Positions 45,467-52,627 of a stretch of DNA of 64,000 nt are shown in pieces. The notes below the pieces were generated by a model. That model saw only the letters and a list, made by a program, of their open reading frames with translations. It did not search any database and was not told where the DNA came from. Every line of letters starts with the position of its first letter. Within the stretch, counting starts at the first letter, position 1. Origin of the DNA: Pseudomonadota bacterium (GTDB taxonomy: Bacteria; Pseudomonadota; Gammaproteobacteria; Steroidobacterales; Steroidobacteraceae); NCBI GenBank assembly GCA_023433705.1, contig JAEYUC010000046.1, positions 1-64,000 of the forward strand. The letters are read 5' to 3'. The translations under genes were made by a program, and so were the position numbers.

Positions 45467-46537
45467 ATGACAAATTCCGCGTACAAGATTTCGCCAGCGA
45501 CAGAGTCGAACATCGACGCTGGCACACTTTTCGACTCGAGCCCCGTCGCGACGCTGACGTTCGCGCCCGACGGCGTGTTGTTGCGCGCGAATGATGCGGC
45601 GCGACGATTGTTCCGGGGTGTGACGGGAGAGCTCGACAGGGAGTCAGCGGCTGGACTGTTTCCCGAAGGCGGATGGGACGTGGCCGGCGAGGGCGCGCGG
45701 CGTGTGCCGGCGCGGCGCTTCGACGATACGACGTTTCCGGCGCAGGTTCGCGTGGCCGCGCTCGGAGAAGGTTCCACTCGCCGACTGCTCGTCGCGGTCG
45801 ACGACATGACGGATATCGAAACGGCCCTCGCGGACCGCGACGCCGCGGTCGCGCAGGCGAACAAGGAATTCGAATCCTTCATCGACGTGGCCGCGCACGA
45901 CCTGCGCGCGCCACTGCGCATCCTGAGTGGCTTCGCGGACGCGCTCGACGATGAGTGCGGCGCGACCCTCAACGAAGAAGGACGCGGTTTCCTCGACGAG
46001 ATTCTCAAGGCGAGCAACCGCATGGAGGGGCTCATCGACGGATTGCTCGCGCTCGCACGCAGCGGTCGCGCGGAAATGCATCCCGAGAAAGTCGACCTGA
46101 CGACGCTCGTCGACCTCGTGCTCTACGAGCTGCGGCACGCGACGGCGGAACGCTCCGTCGAATGCGAGGTCGAGGCGGATCTTTCGGTCTGGGCCGATGT
46201 GCGCCTGGTGACGACGGTGCTGCGCAACGTGCTCGGCAACGCATGGAAATTCACGATGCGCACCGCGCAGCCCGCGATCCGCATTTTCTCGGAGCAGCGC
46301 GACGGCCGCACGTGGATCTGCGTGAAGGACAACGGCGCGGGTTTCGACATGGCGCACGCCCAGCGACTGTTCAAACCGTTCACGCGGCTGCATCGGCAGG
46401 ACGAGTTCGCCGGGCACGGACTCGGGCTCGCGACCGTCCATCGCATCGTTCAGCGGCACGGCGGCGAGTTGGCCGCCGAGGCCGAGATCGACCGCGGAGC
46501 GACCGTACGGTTCTGGCTCCCGGGCTCCCCGGACTGA
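45467..46537 (+). CDS. PAS sensor histidine kinase
   Basis: 356 residues: PAS-like domain (about 18-115), short coiled coil, HisKA domain with His144 in DVAAHDLRAPLRIL, and HATPase domain (RNVLGNAWKFT, VKDNGAGFDM, HGLGLATVHRIV). The HisKA resembles the phytochrome-associated type (DLxxPLR). It is cytoplasmic with no membrane segment. It is transcribed divergently from the regulator operon and has no regulator of its own, so it may feed the receiver of the neighbouring kinase or its regulators. Start ATG 45467; the frame is open from 45410. Confidence 0.88.
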   Translation: MTNSAYKISPATESNIDAGTLFDSSPVATLTFAPDGVLLRANDAARRLFRGVTGELDRESAAGLFPEGGWDVAGEGARRVPARRFDDTTFPAQVRVAALGEGSTRRLLVAVDDMTDIETALADRDAAVAQANKEFESFIDVAAHDLRAPLRILSGFADALDDECGATLNEEGRGFLDEILKASNRMEGLIDGLLALARSGRAEMHPEKVDLTTLVDLVLYELRHATAERSVECEVEADLSVWADVRLVTTVLRNVLGNAWKFTMRTAQPAIRIFSEQRDGRTWICVKDNGAGFDMAHAQRLFKPFTRLHRQDEFAGHGLGLATVHRIVQRHGGELAAEAEIDRGATVRFWLPGSPD

Positions 46538-46567
46538 GAACCGCTTCGCCGCGCGCGGCAACCGGCG

Positions 46568-46597
46568 AAAAAAAACGCCGCGCAAGTGCGCGGCGTT
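46568..46597 (-). terminator. Intrinsic terminator of the alanine-zipper lipoprotein gene
   Basis: Ten-base stem (46574-46583 with 46588-46597) around AAGT; on the minus strand it is followed by a run of T (46575-46568). It lies 25 bases past the lipoprotein stop and also at the end of the convergent kinase gene. Confidence 0.85.
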
Positions 46598-46622
46598 CTT
46601 GTCAGAGCTGACTGAACTCTGA

Positions 46623-46934
46623 TTACTTCGAGATCGAGCGACGGAACATCCGGTCGATCTTCTCGTTGGTCGCATCGCAGCAGGACTGCGAGGCCTGCGC
46701 GGCAGCCAGCGCCTGGTTGGCGGCGGTCTGCGCGCCCGACGCGGTGGACGAAGCCGACTGCGCGGCGGCAGTGGCGGCATCGGCCGCGCTCTTCGTGGCA
46801 GCGAGGTCCGCGGTCAGGCGACCCACCTGCTGTTTGAGGTTGTCGACGTCGGCTTGCAGAGGCTTCAGATCCTGGCAGCCGGCCAACACGGTGAACGCTG
46901 CAACGGCAGCAACCTTGATAAGCGCACTCTTCAT
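46623..46934 (-). CDS. Alanine-zipper outer-membrane lipoprotein (Lpp-like)
   Basis: 103 residues. Lipoprotein signal KSALIKVAAVAAFTVLAGCQ, lipobox LAGC (Cys20), then a helix with heptad spacing (LKPLQADVDNLKQQVGRLTA) passing into an Ala/Ser-rich stretch (DAATAAAQSASSTASGAQTA) typical of alanine-zipper Lpp/OprI relatives. It ends DRMFRRSISK, with the terminal lysine by which Lpp is joined to peptidoglycan. The adjacent SCCD pair is unusual. ATG 46934 is preceded by AAGGGG. Strong independent expression is likely, since it has its own terminator. Confidence 0.85.
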   Translation of the reverse strand: MKSALIKVAAVAAFTVLAGCQDLKPLQADVDNLKQQVGRLTADLAATKSAADAATAAAQSASSTASGAQTAANQALAAAQASQSCCDATNEKIDRMFRRSISK

Positions 46935-47106
46935 AACGATCAATCCCCTTATTGGTGGTTGAGCAGTCCCAACTTCGCGCAACACGCAAACAAATGCAAT
47001 GTGGTGTGAAGATAGAGTCTATTAGGCGGGCGCAACTGCAACAAATTCGCGAGTTGTTTGCAACTGAAATTTGATTTCTGTCGGCCTGTGGCGACAGTGC
47101 GAGTGG

Positions 47107-48744
47107 TCAGCTATTAGGTCCGCTAACACGAGTTGACAGACCATCGCGCAGTATCTCTCGCGCCGCGTTGTGACCCGGGACTCCGGTGACTCCGCCGCCG
47201 GGATGCGCACCCGAACCACACAAGTACAGATTTTTCAGAGGAGTGCGGTAATCACCGTAACCTAACATCGGACGCGCGGCCCACAATTGATCGAGTCCTA
47301 ACGCGCCGTGAAAGATGTCCCCACCGGCGAGACCGAGTTTTTCTTCGAGATCGAGCGGGCTCAAGGCCGAGTGCGCGACGACGAGAGAGCGGAAGTTTGG
47401 TGCGTACTCTTCGATCACATCGAAGATCCGGTCGATCGCGAGCGTTTTCTCCTGACGCCAGTCGCGGCCGTCGGGAAGGTTGTAGGAGAAATGCTGACAG
47501 AATAACGAGGCGACGTGAGCGCCGTTGGGCGCGAGGGAATCGTCGAGTGTCGAGGGAATCAGCATTTCCACGATCGGGCGGCGCGACATGCCCTCCAGGC
47601 GAGCCTCCGCGAACGCGCGATCCATGTAGCCGAGCGAGGGCGCGAAGATGATGCCGGAGCCGAGATGCGCTCCATTGTCGTCGCGCGGCGCGGCGGTGAA
47701 CTTCGGCAGCCCCGAGAGCGCGACGTTCATGCGGAACGTGGCCGAACCGACCCGCAGACGCTCGATGCGCGCGCGGAATTCGGCGGGCAGGTCGGCGTCC
47801 GCGAGCAGCTTCAGATAGAGCGGCTTGGGACCGAGGTTCGCGGCGAACGTATTGCCTTCGACGACCCGCCCATCTTCGAGCTCGATGCCGGTGGCGTGCG
47901 CGCCGCGGGTCACGATGCGCTTCACGGGCGCATCGGTCTCGAGATGCACGCCGAGCCGGCGCGCCTCCGCGGCCATCGCCTGCGTGATCGCGCCCATGCC
48001 GCCGACCGCATGTCCCCATACGCCGGCCTTGCCGTTGACCTCGCCGAATACGTGATGCAGCAGCACGTAGCCGCTGCCAGGCGTGTAAGGACTCGCGTAA
48101 TTGCCGACCACCGCGTCGAAGCCGAACAGCGCTTTCACGGCGTCGGATTCGAACCAGTGATCTAACAAGTCGCCGGCGCTGCGAGTGAACAGTTCGTGGA
48201 TGTCGCGCTGCACGGGCGCCGCGAGCTTGCGGAGATGACGCCCGATCTGCAGCGCGCCCCACAGGTCGCGCAGCCGGCGCGGATCCGCGGGTGGCGTTTC
48301 GAGAAGTTGCGCGCGCAGCAGTTCGACCGCCGCGTCGAGCATCGCGTAATAGGCGGGGAGACGCTCGGCGTCGCGCGGCGAGAAGCCATGTACGGCCGCG
48401 CGGGTTCGCGCGCTGTCCGGACCCGCGGTGAGTGCGCGGCCATCGGGAAGAGGGAGGAAGTTCTGCATGGGGCGCTCGAGCACCTTGAGCCCATGCTCCG
48501 CCAGTCGCAGGTCGCGGATCACCTTGGGGTTGAGCAGGCTCACCGTGTAGCTGGCCGTGGAGTTACGGAACCCGGGGTGGAACTCCTCGGTGACCGCCGC
48601 CCCGCCCAGGACGCCACGGCGCTCGAATACGCCCACGGAGAGCCCCGATCGGGCCAGGTAGCAGGCGCAGGTGAGGCCGTTGTGGCCCCCGCCTATGACG
48701 ACGACATCGAAGCGGCTTTTCGTGCTTGACCTGTATGAATTCAC
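47107..48744 (-). CDS. FAD-dependent oxidoreductase, phytoene desaturase-like
   Basis: About 545 residues. It starts with the dinucleotide-binding motif DVVVIGGGHNGLTCACYLAR and the second FAD motif FERRGVLGGAAVTEE, and ends with YLCGSGAHPGGGVTGVPGHN, the conserved C-terminal FAD signature of CrtI/PYROXD2-type proteins. No carotenoid gene is nearby, so the substrate is unknown; the PYROXD2-like branch is more likely than a true phytoene desaturase. No ATG precedes the FAD motif: GTG 48744 or TTG 48753 are the only starts, and both lie inside the lexA operator-promoter. Confidence 0.85.
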   Translation of the reverse strand: MNSYRSSTKSRFDVVVIGGGHNGLTCACYLARSGLSVGVFERRGVLGGAAVTEEFHPGFRNSTASYTVSLLNPKVIRDLRLAEHGLKVLERPMQNFLPLPDGRALTAGPDSARTRAAVHGFSPRDAERLPAYYAMLDAAVELLRAQLLETPPADPRRLRDLWGALQIGRHLRKLAAPVQRDIHELFTRSAGDLLDHWFESDAVKALFGFDAVVGNYASPYTPGSGYVLLHHVFGEVNGKAGVWGHAVGGMGAITQAMAAEARRLGVHLETDAPVKRIVTRGAHATGIELEDGRVVEGNTFAANLGPKPLYLKLLADADLPAEFRARIERLRVGSATFRMNVALSGLPKFTAAPRDDNGAHLGSGIIFAPSLGYMDRAFAEARLEGMSRRPIVEMLIPSTLDDSLAPNGAHVASLFCQHFSYNLPDGRDWRQEKTLAIDRIFDVIEEYAPNFRSLVVAHSALSPLDLEEKLGLAGGDIFHGALGLDQLWAARPMLGYGDYRTPLKNLYLCGSGAHPGGGVTGVPGHNAAREILRDGLSTRVSGPNS

Positions 48745-48754
48745 AGTGTACAAA
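48726..48754 (+). promoter_or_regulatory. lexA promoter with LexA (SOS) box
   Basis: TTGACC (48726-48731), 17-base spacer and TACAAA (48749-48754). The spacer holds CTGTATGAATTCACAG (48731-48746), which fits the CTG-N10-CAG LexA box. LexA bound here would block RNA polymerase, giving autoregulation. The box also covers the possible start codons of the divergent oxidoreductase gene. Confidence 0.88.
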
Positions 48755-48803
48755 TCCTCAGCCCCGGATCTTTTGAACGATCCTTCTTTAAAGGGAATCC
48801 GCC

Positions 48804-49424
48804 ATGTCCGATCTCACCCCGCGCCAGACCGAAATCCTGCGACTCATCCAGCGCACCATCGCCGAGACGGGCATGCCGCCCACGCGCGCCGAGATCGCGA
48901 ACGAGCTCGGCTTCAAATCTCCCAACGCCGCGGAAGAACATCTCCGCGCGCTCGCGCGCAAGGGCGTCATCGCTCTCGTCCCCGGTGCGTCGCGTGGCAT
49001 CAAGCTCATGGACACCATGCGCGAGCAACTCGGGCTTCCGCTCATCGGCCGTGTCGCCGCGGGTCGTCCCATTCTCGCCGAAGAGAACATCGAATCGCGT
49101 CTCGACATCGATCCTTCGATCTTCCAGCCCAAGCCGCACTACCTGCTGAAGGTCGTCGGCATGTCGATGAAGGACGCCGGCATTCTCGATGGCGACCTGG
49201 TTGCCGTGCATCGTACGCCGGAAGTGCGCAACCGGCAGATCATCGTGGCCCGTCTCGAAAACGAAGTCACGGTCAAGCGCTACAAGCAGGAAGGTCCTGT
49301 CGTGTGGCTGCTGCCCGAGAACGCGGATTTCGAGCCCATCAAGGTCAACGTCAAGGAAGACCCGCTCATCATCGAAGGCGTAGTCGTTGGAGTCTTGCGC
49401 CGTGGCAAAGCAATGGCAGCTTGA
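48804..49424 (+). CDS. lexA: SOS repressor LexA
   Basis: Represses SOS genes and cleaves itself when RecA is activated. The 206 residues have an N-terminal winged helix (about 1-70; [32 protein letters not shown]), cleavage site Ala86-Gly87 (RVAAGRP), catalytic Ser121 ([10 protein letters not shown]) and Lys158 (VTVKRY). AAAGGGA lies upstream of ATG 48804. It has its own LexA box in the promoter. Genes for imuA, imuB and dnaE2 follow in the same direction. Confidence 0.98.
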   Translation: MSDLTPRQTEILRLIQRTIAETGMPPTRAEIANELGFKSPNAAEEHLRALARKGVIALVPGASRGIKLMDTMREQLGLPLIGRVAAGRPILAEENIESRLDIDPSIFQPKPHYLLKVVGMSMKDAGILDGDLVAVHRTPEVRNRQIIVARLENEVTVKRYKQEGPVVWLLPENADFEPIKVNVKEDPLIIEGVVVGVLRRGKAMAA

Positions 49425-49433
49425 TACTCATGT

Positions 49434-49454
49434 ACGCCGTCGCTTCGACGGCGT
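49434..49454 (+). promoter_or_regulatory. Hairpin behind lexA
   Basis: ACGCCGTCG-CTT-CGACGGCGT, a perfect 9-base stem ten bases after the lexA stop, not followed by a T-run (GAGGAG instead). It may attenuate or stabilise the lexA mRNA relative to the downstream genes rather than terminate fully. Confidence 0.5.
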
Positions 49455-49525
49455 GAGGAGTGGCGCGTGAGCGCCTGGAAATCCATGGCCGCATGAGACG
49501 GCGTCTCCGCTAAGAGGGTTTTTCC

Positions 49526-49903
49526 ATGTTGTTAGGACTAAGAACGGCGATATACCGCACCCCGGATATCGCAGCGGGCAAGCTTTGGTACACGAAAGCG
49601 CTGGGCATCGCGCCGTATTTCGACCAGCCGTTCTACGTGGGCTTCAGCGTCGGCGGTTATGAGCTCGGCCTCATGCCGGATGCGAAGGAGCCTGGCGCCG
49701 GCGCCTATTGGGGCGTGAAGGACATCACGAGCGCTCATGCGCGACTGCTCGAGCTCGGCGCCACGCCGCGTGCCGAGATCACCGACGTGGGCGAGGGCAT
49801 TCGCGTCGCCGACGTGGTCGATCCTTTCGGGAACGTGCTGGGGATCATCGAGAACCCCAATTTCAAACCCGAGCTTTTAACCGAACCAGGATCTGCGCAA
49901 TGA
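49526..49903 (+). CDS. VOC family protein (glyoxalase-like)
   Basis: 125 residues of the vicinal-oxygen-chelate fold: TAIYRTPDIAAGKLWYTKAL, QPFYVGFSVGGYELGL, TDVGEGIRVADVVDPFGNVL, then GIIENPNF. It belongs to the small single-domain glyoxalase/bleomycin-resistance-like group. No specific substrate can be proposed. It lies between lexA and imuA, and its stop overlaps the next start (ATGA). Confidence 0.85.
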   Translation: MLLGLRTAIYRTPDIAAGKLWYTKALGIAPYFDQPFYVGFSVGGYELGLMPDAKEPGAGAYWGVKDITSAHARLLELGATPRAEITDVGEGIRVADVVDPFGNVLGIIENPNFKPELLTEPGSAQ

Positions 49904-50319
49904 ATCGGGCGATGGGCAGTTTCGAAGTCAAGCTGCAGCCGCTGCCGAACGCGGAGGTTTCATCCGAAGCCGCGTTCGGCCGCATGCTGCTGCTCAAGAA
50001 ATTCAGCGGCGATCTTTCGGCGTCCGCGCGTGGGCAGATGTTGTCCGCCGCCACGGGCACGAAGGGGTCGGCCGGTTACGTGGCCATCGACCACGTCACG
50101 GGCGTGCTGGCGGGACGCAGGGGCAGCTTCGTGTTGCAGCATTCCGGAAGCATGAATCGCGGCGTGCCGACGCTGTCGATCATGGTCGTGCCGGATTCGG
50201 GTACGGACGAGCTCAGCGGTCTCACCGGCACGCTCAGCATCAACATCATCGACGGCAAACATTTCTACGACTTCATCTATTCACTTCCCGAGCCGGCGCG
50301 GCTCAAGGCAACTGGGTGA
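49900..50319 (+). CDS. DUF3224 domain protein
   Basis: 139 residues: GSFEVKLQPLP, KKFSGDLSASARGQMLSA, GSAGYVAIDHVTGVLAGRRG, SFVLQHSGSM, VVPDSGTDELSGLTGTLSI, HFYDFIYSLP. This matches the DUF3224 beta-barrel family, whose function is unknown. It is translationally coupled to the VOC gene, and both seem to have been placed inside the lexA-imuA-imuB-dnaE2 cassette. Confidence 0.85.
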   Translation: MNRAMGSFEVKLQPLPNAEVSSEAAFGRMLLLKKFSGDLSASARGQMLSAATGTKGSAGYVAIDHVTGVLAGRRGSFVLQHSGSMNRGVPTLSIMVVPDSGTDELSGLTGTLSINIIDGKHFYDFIYSLPEPARLKATG

Positions 50320-50335
50320 GCACCCCGCGGATTCC

Positions 50336-50974
50336 ATGTCAGCAGCCAACGACAAGCAACTGCAGGAGTTGCTCGCACACCCATCGGTGTGGCGTGGGCG
50401 CAGTCGCGCCGCGCTCGAAACGCTGCCCACCGGCTTCCCCGCGCTCGATGCGGGTCTTCCGGGCGGAGGTTGGCCACGTCATGGCCTCGTAGAGATCCTC
50501 ACGCCCGACGTCGGCGTCGGCGAGCTCTATCTACTGCTCCCGGTGCTGGCCGCGTTGTCGCGCACGACGCCCGCGCGCTGGTGCACCTGGGTGTCGCCGC
50601 CCCACGAGCCGTTCGCGCCCGCGCTGGTCGCGCATGGCATGGCGCTCGAGCGCATTCTCGTCGTGCGCACGCATCTGCCGCTGTGGGCGCATGAGCAGGC
50701 CTTGCGTTCGGGCGCCTGCGACGCGGCGCTGGCCTGGTTGCCGCGCGCTTCGCCACGCGCCATTCGCCGCCTGCAGCTCGCCGCGGAGCAGGGACGCGCG
50801 CTAGGCGTGCTGTATCGCAGCCAGCGATTCGCCGAGGAGGCATCTCCGGCGATGTTGCGCGTGATGCTCGAGCCGCTCGAACGCCCGGGCATGCGCGGCG
50901 CGCGTGTGAGCCTGCTCAAGAGCCGAGGCGGCAGTCGCGAGCCCATCGAGCTCACGTGGGCCGCGGCGGCCTGA
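50336..50974 (+). CDS. imuA: Translesion synthesis accessory protein ImuA
   Basis: 212-residue RecA-like protein of the ImuA (SulA-like) family: WRGRSRAALETLPTGFPALD, LPGGGWPRHGLVEILTPDVG, PARWCTWVSPPHEPFAPAL. The Walker A region (LTPDVGVGELYLLLP) lacks the lysine expected of an ATP-binding P-loop, as is common in ImuA. It works with ImuB and DnaE2 in damage-induced mutagenesis. No separate LexA box is visible before it, so SOS control probably comes from the lexA promoter. Confidence 0.9.
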   Translation: MSAANDKQLQELLAHPSVWRGRSRAALETLPTGFPALDAGLPGGGWPRHGLVEILTPDVGVGELYLLLPVLAALSRTTPARWCTWVSPPHEPFAPALVAHGMALERILVVRTHLPLWAHEQALRSGACDAALAWLPRASPRAIRRLQLAAEQGRALGVLYRSQRFAEEASPAMLRVMLEPLERPGMRGARVSLLKSRGGSREPIELTWAAAA

Positions 50975-50983
50975 GGTGCGCAC

Positions 50984-52627
50984 ATGCATCCGCGCGCTTA
51001 CAGGCTGGTTTTTCCCGATCCCGGGCCGAAGGAGACGCCGTCCGTTTTACGGGTGCGGCCGGCGTCGCCTCCCCGGGGGCCGGGCCCGGAAGGGCAGCAG
51101 GCCACCCTCGCGCTCGAGCCGCGCGAGCTGTGGATCGCCGCGCATGTGCCGCAGTTGTCGATCGCGGCATTACGTTCCTCGGCGCCCCACAAACTACTGG
51201 TCGTCATCGATCCCGACGATCACAACCGGCGCATCGTCGATGCGGACGATGCCGCGCAGGCCGCGGGAGTACGGCCGGGTATGACGCTCGGCGCGGCGCT
51301 TGCCGCCGCGCCGCATATCGATGCGCGGCCGCGTGACGCGGTGCGGGAGCAGGAGCTGATGCAGCGGCTCGCCGGGGTCGCGGCGCAGTTCACGCCGCTC
51401 GTGTCGGTCGAGGCGCCCGACGGACTGCTGCTCGAAGTCAAACCCAGCATCCGGTTGTTCGGTGGATTGCGCGAGTTGTGCCGCCGGCTGCGCGATGCCT
51501 GTCTCGCGCATCCCGCGCTCGCGCAGGCGCAGGTGCAACCTCGCTTCACGCTCGCGCCCACGGCGCTGGCAGCGCTCGCGGCGGCGCGCGCGGGCGCGCG
51601 TTGTTTCATCACCGATCCGCGCCAGTTGTCCGCGCGGCTGAAGCCGCTGCCGGTCCAGGTGCTGCGCTGGCCCGAAGAAGAAAACGCGCGGCTTGCGGCG
51701 ATGGGCGTGCGTACGCTCGGCGAGCTCATGCGCCTGCCGCGCGCGGGTTTCGCGCGGCGTTTCGGCGCGATCGCGCTCGCCGACCTCGACCGGTTGCTTG
51801 GACGGCGCGCCGATCCGCGGCGCCGTATCGCGCGGCGCGAACGTTACCGCGGTGCGCTCGATCTCGATCATGAAATCGAGGATCACGAACGGATCCTGCA
51901 GGCGCTCGCGCCGTTGCTCGCCGAGCTCGAGGAATTCCTGCGCACGCGCCAGCGCGCCATCACCGCGCTGCAATGCCGTTTCCATCACTACCGCGCGGCG
52001 CCCACGGTGTGCACGCTGCGGCTCGCCGCGCCCGAGGCGAACGCCGAACGGCTCGCCGCGTTGCTGCGCGAACGCCTGGCTACCCTCGTGTTGCCCGAGC
52101 CGGTGCGCCGCTGCGAGTTGCGCAGCGGTCCGCTCACCGCGCGCGTCGATGCGAGCCGTCCGCTGTGGTCGCCGGGCGAACGCGGTCATGCGAGCGCCGG
52201 CGAGATGCCCGCGCTCGTGGAACACCTGCGTGCGCGGCTCGGCATGGACGCGGTATACGGCCTGCGTCACGTCCCCGAACACCGCCCCGAGAAAGCGTGG
52301 CAAAAAAAGGGGACAGATTTATTTATCGACGATAAACAGCAGCGCGCATCGTCAATAAATAAATCTGTCCCCTTCAGTCGACCGCTGTGGCTGCTGCAGG
52401 CGCCGCAGCCGCTCGACGCGCGCCGCGGCCGACCACTGCATCGCGGGATGCTCGAGCTCGAAGCCGGTCCCGAGCGCATCGAAAGCGGCTGGTGGGACGG
52501 CGCCGACGCGCGGCGCGATTACTACGTGGCGCGCGACAAGCGCGGCGTGCGGCTGTGGGTTTATCGCGAAATTCATGGCGAATGCCGGAACGACGGCGCG
52601 TGGTTCCTGCACGGGATCTTCGGATGA
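50984..52627 (+). CDS. imuB: Y-family polymerase-like protein ImuB, with in-frame repeat insertion
   Basis: 547-residue Y-family polymerase homologue that links DnaE2 to the clamp in SOS mutagenesis. The polymerase acidic residues are missing (SVEAPDGLLLEVKPS replaces the SIDE motif), as is normal for ImuB. Recognisable parts include PGMTLGAALAAAP, RLFGGLRELCRRLRDA, FARRFGAIALADLDRLLG and the C-terminal RPLWLLQAPQPL. Residues about 440-464 (reading KKGTDLFIDD and SINKSVPF) are encoded by a REP-like inverted repeat inserted without breaking the frame. The stop overlaps the dnaE2 start. Confidence 0.92.
   Translation: MHPRAYRLVFPDPGPKETPSVLRVRPASPPRGPGPEGQQATLALEPRELWIAAHVPQLSIAALRSSAPHKLLVVIDPDDHNRRIVDADDAAQAAGVRPGMTLGAALAAAPHIDARPRDAVREQELMQRLAGVAAQFTPLVSVEAPDGLLLEVKPSIRLFGGLRELCRRLRDACLAHPALAQAQVQPRFTLAPTALAALAAARAGARCFITDPRQLSARLKPLPVQVLRWPEEENARLAAMGVRTLGELMRLPRAGFARRFGAIALADLDRLLGRRADPRRRIARRERYRGALDLDHEIEDHERILQALAPLLAELEEFLRTRQRAITALQCRFHHYRAAPTVCTLRLAAPEANAERLAALLRERLATLVLPEPVRRCELRSGPLTARVDASRPLWSPGERGHASAGEMPALVEHLRARLGMDAVYGLRHVPEHRPEKAWQKKGTDLFIDDKQQRASSINKSVPFSRPLWLLQAPQPLDARRGRPLHRGMLELEAGPERIESGWWDGADARRDYYVARDKRGVRLWVYREIHGECRNDGAWFLHGIFG
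52307..52374. repeat. REP-like inverted repeat, family B copy 1, inside imuB
   Basis: Arms 52307-52333 and 52348-52374 (27 bases, one mismatch) with a 14-base loop. The outer arm reads AAGGGGACAGATTTATTTA. It is AT-rich against a GC-rich gene and translates without a stop in the imuB frame. A second copy lies behind dnaE2. Sequences of the GGGGACAGATTTATTT type are known as repeats mobilised by REP-associated tyrosine transposases; no such transposase gene is in the window. Confidence 0.9.

Noticed and set aside
46935..47050. Promoter of the alanine-zipper lipoprotein gene
   Set aside because: The best candidate on the minus strand (TTGTTG, 17 bases, TAGACT) has too few matches to be listed as a feature.
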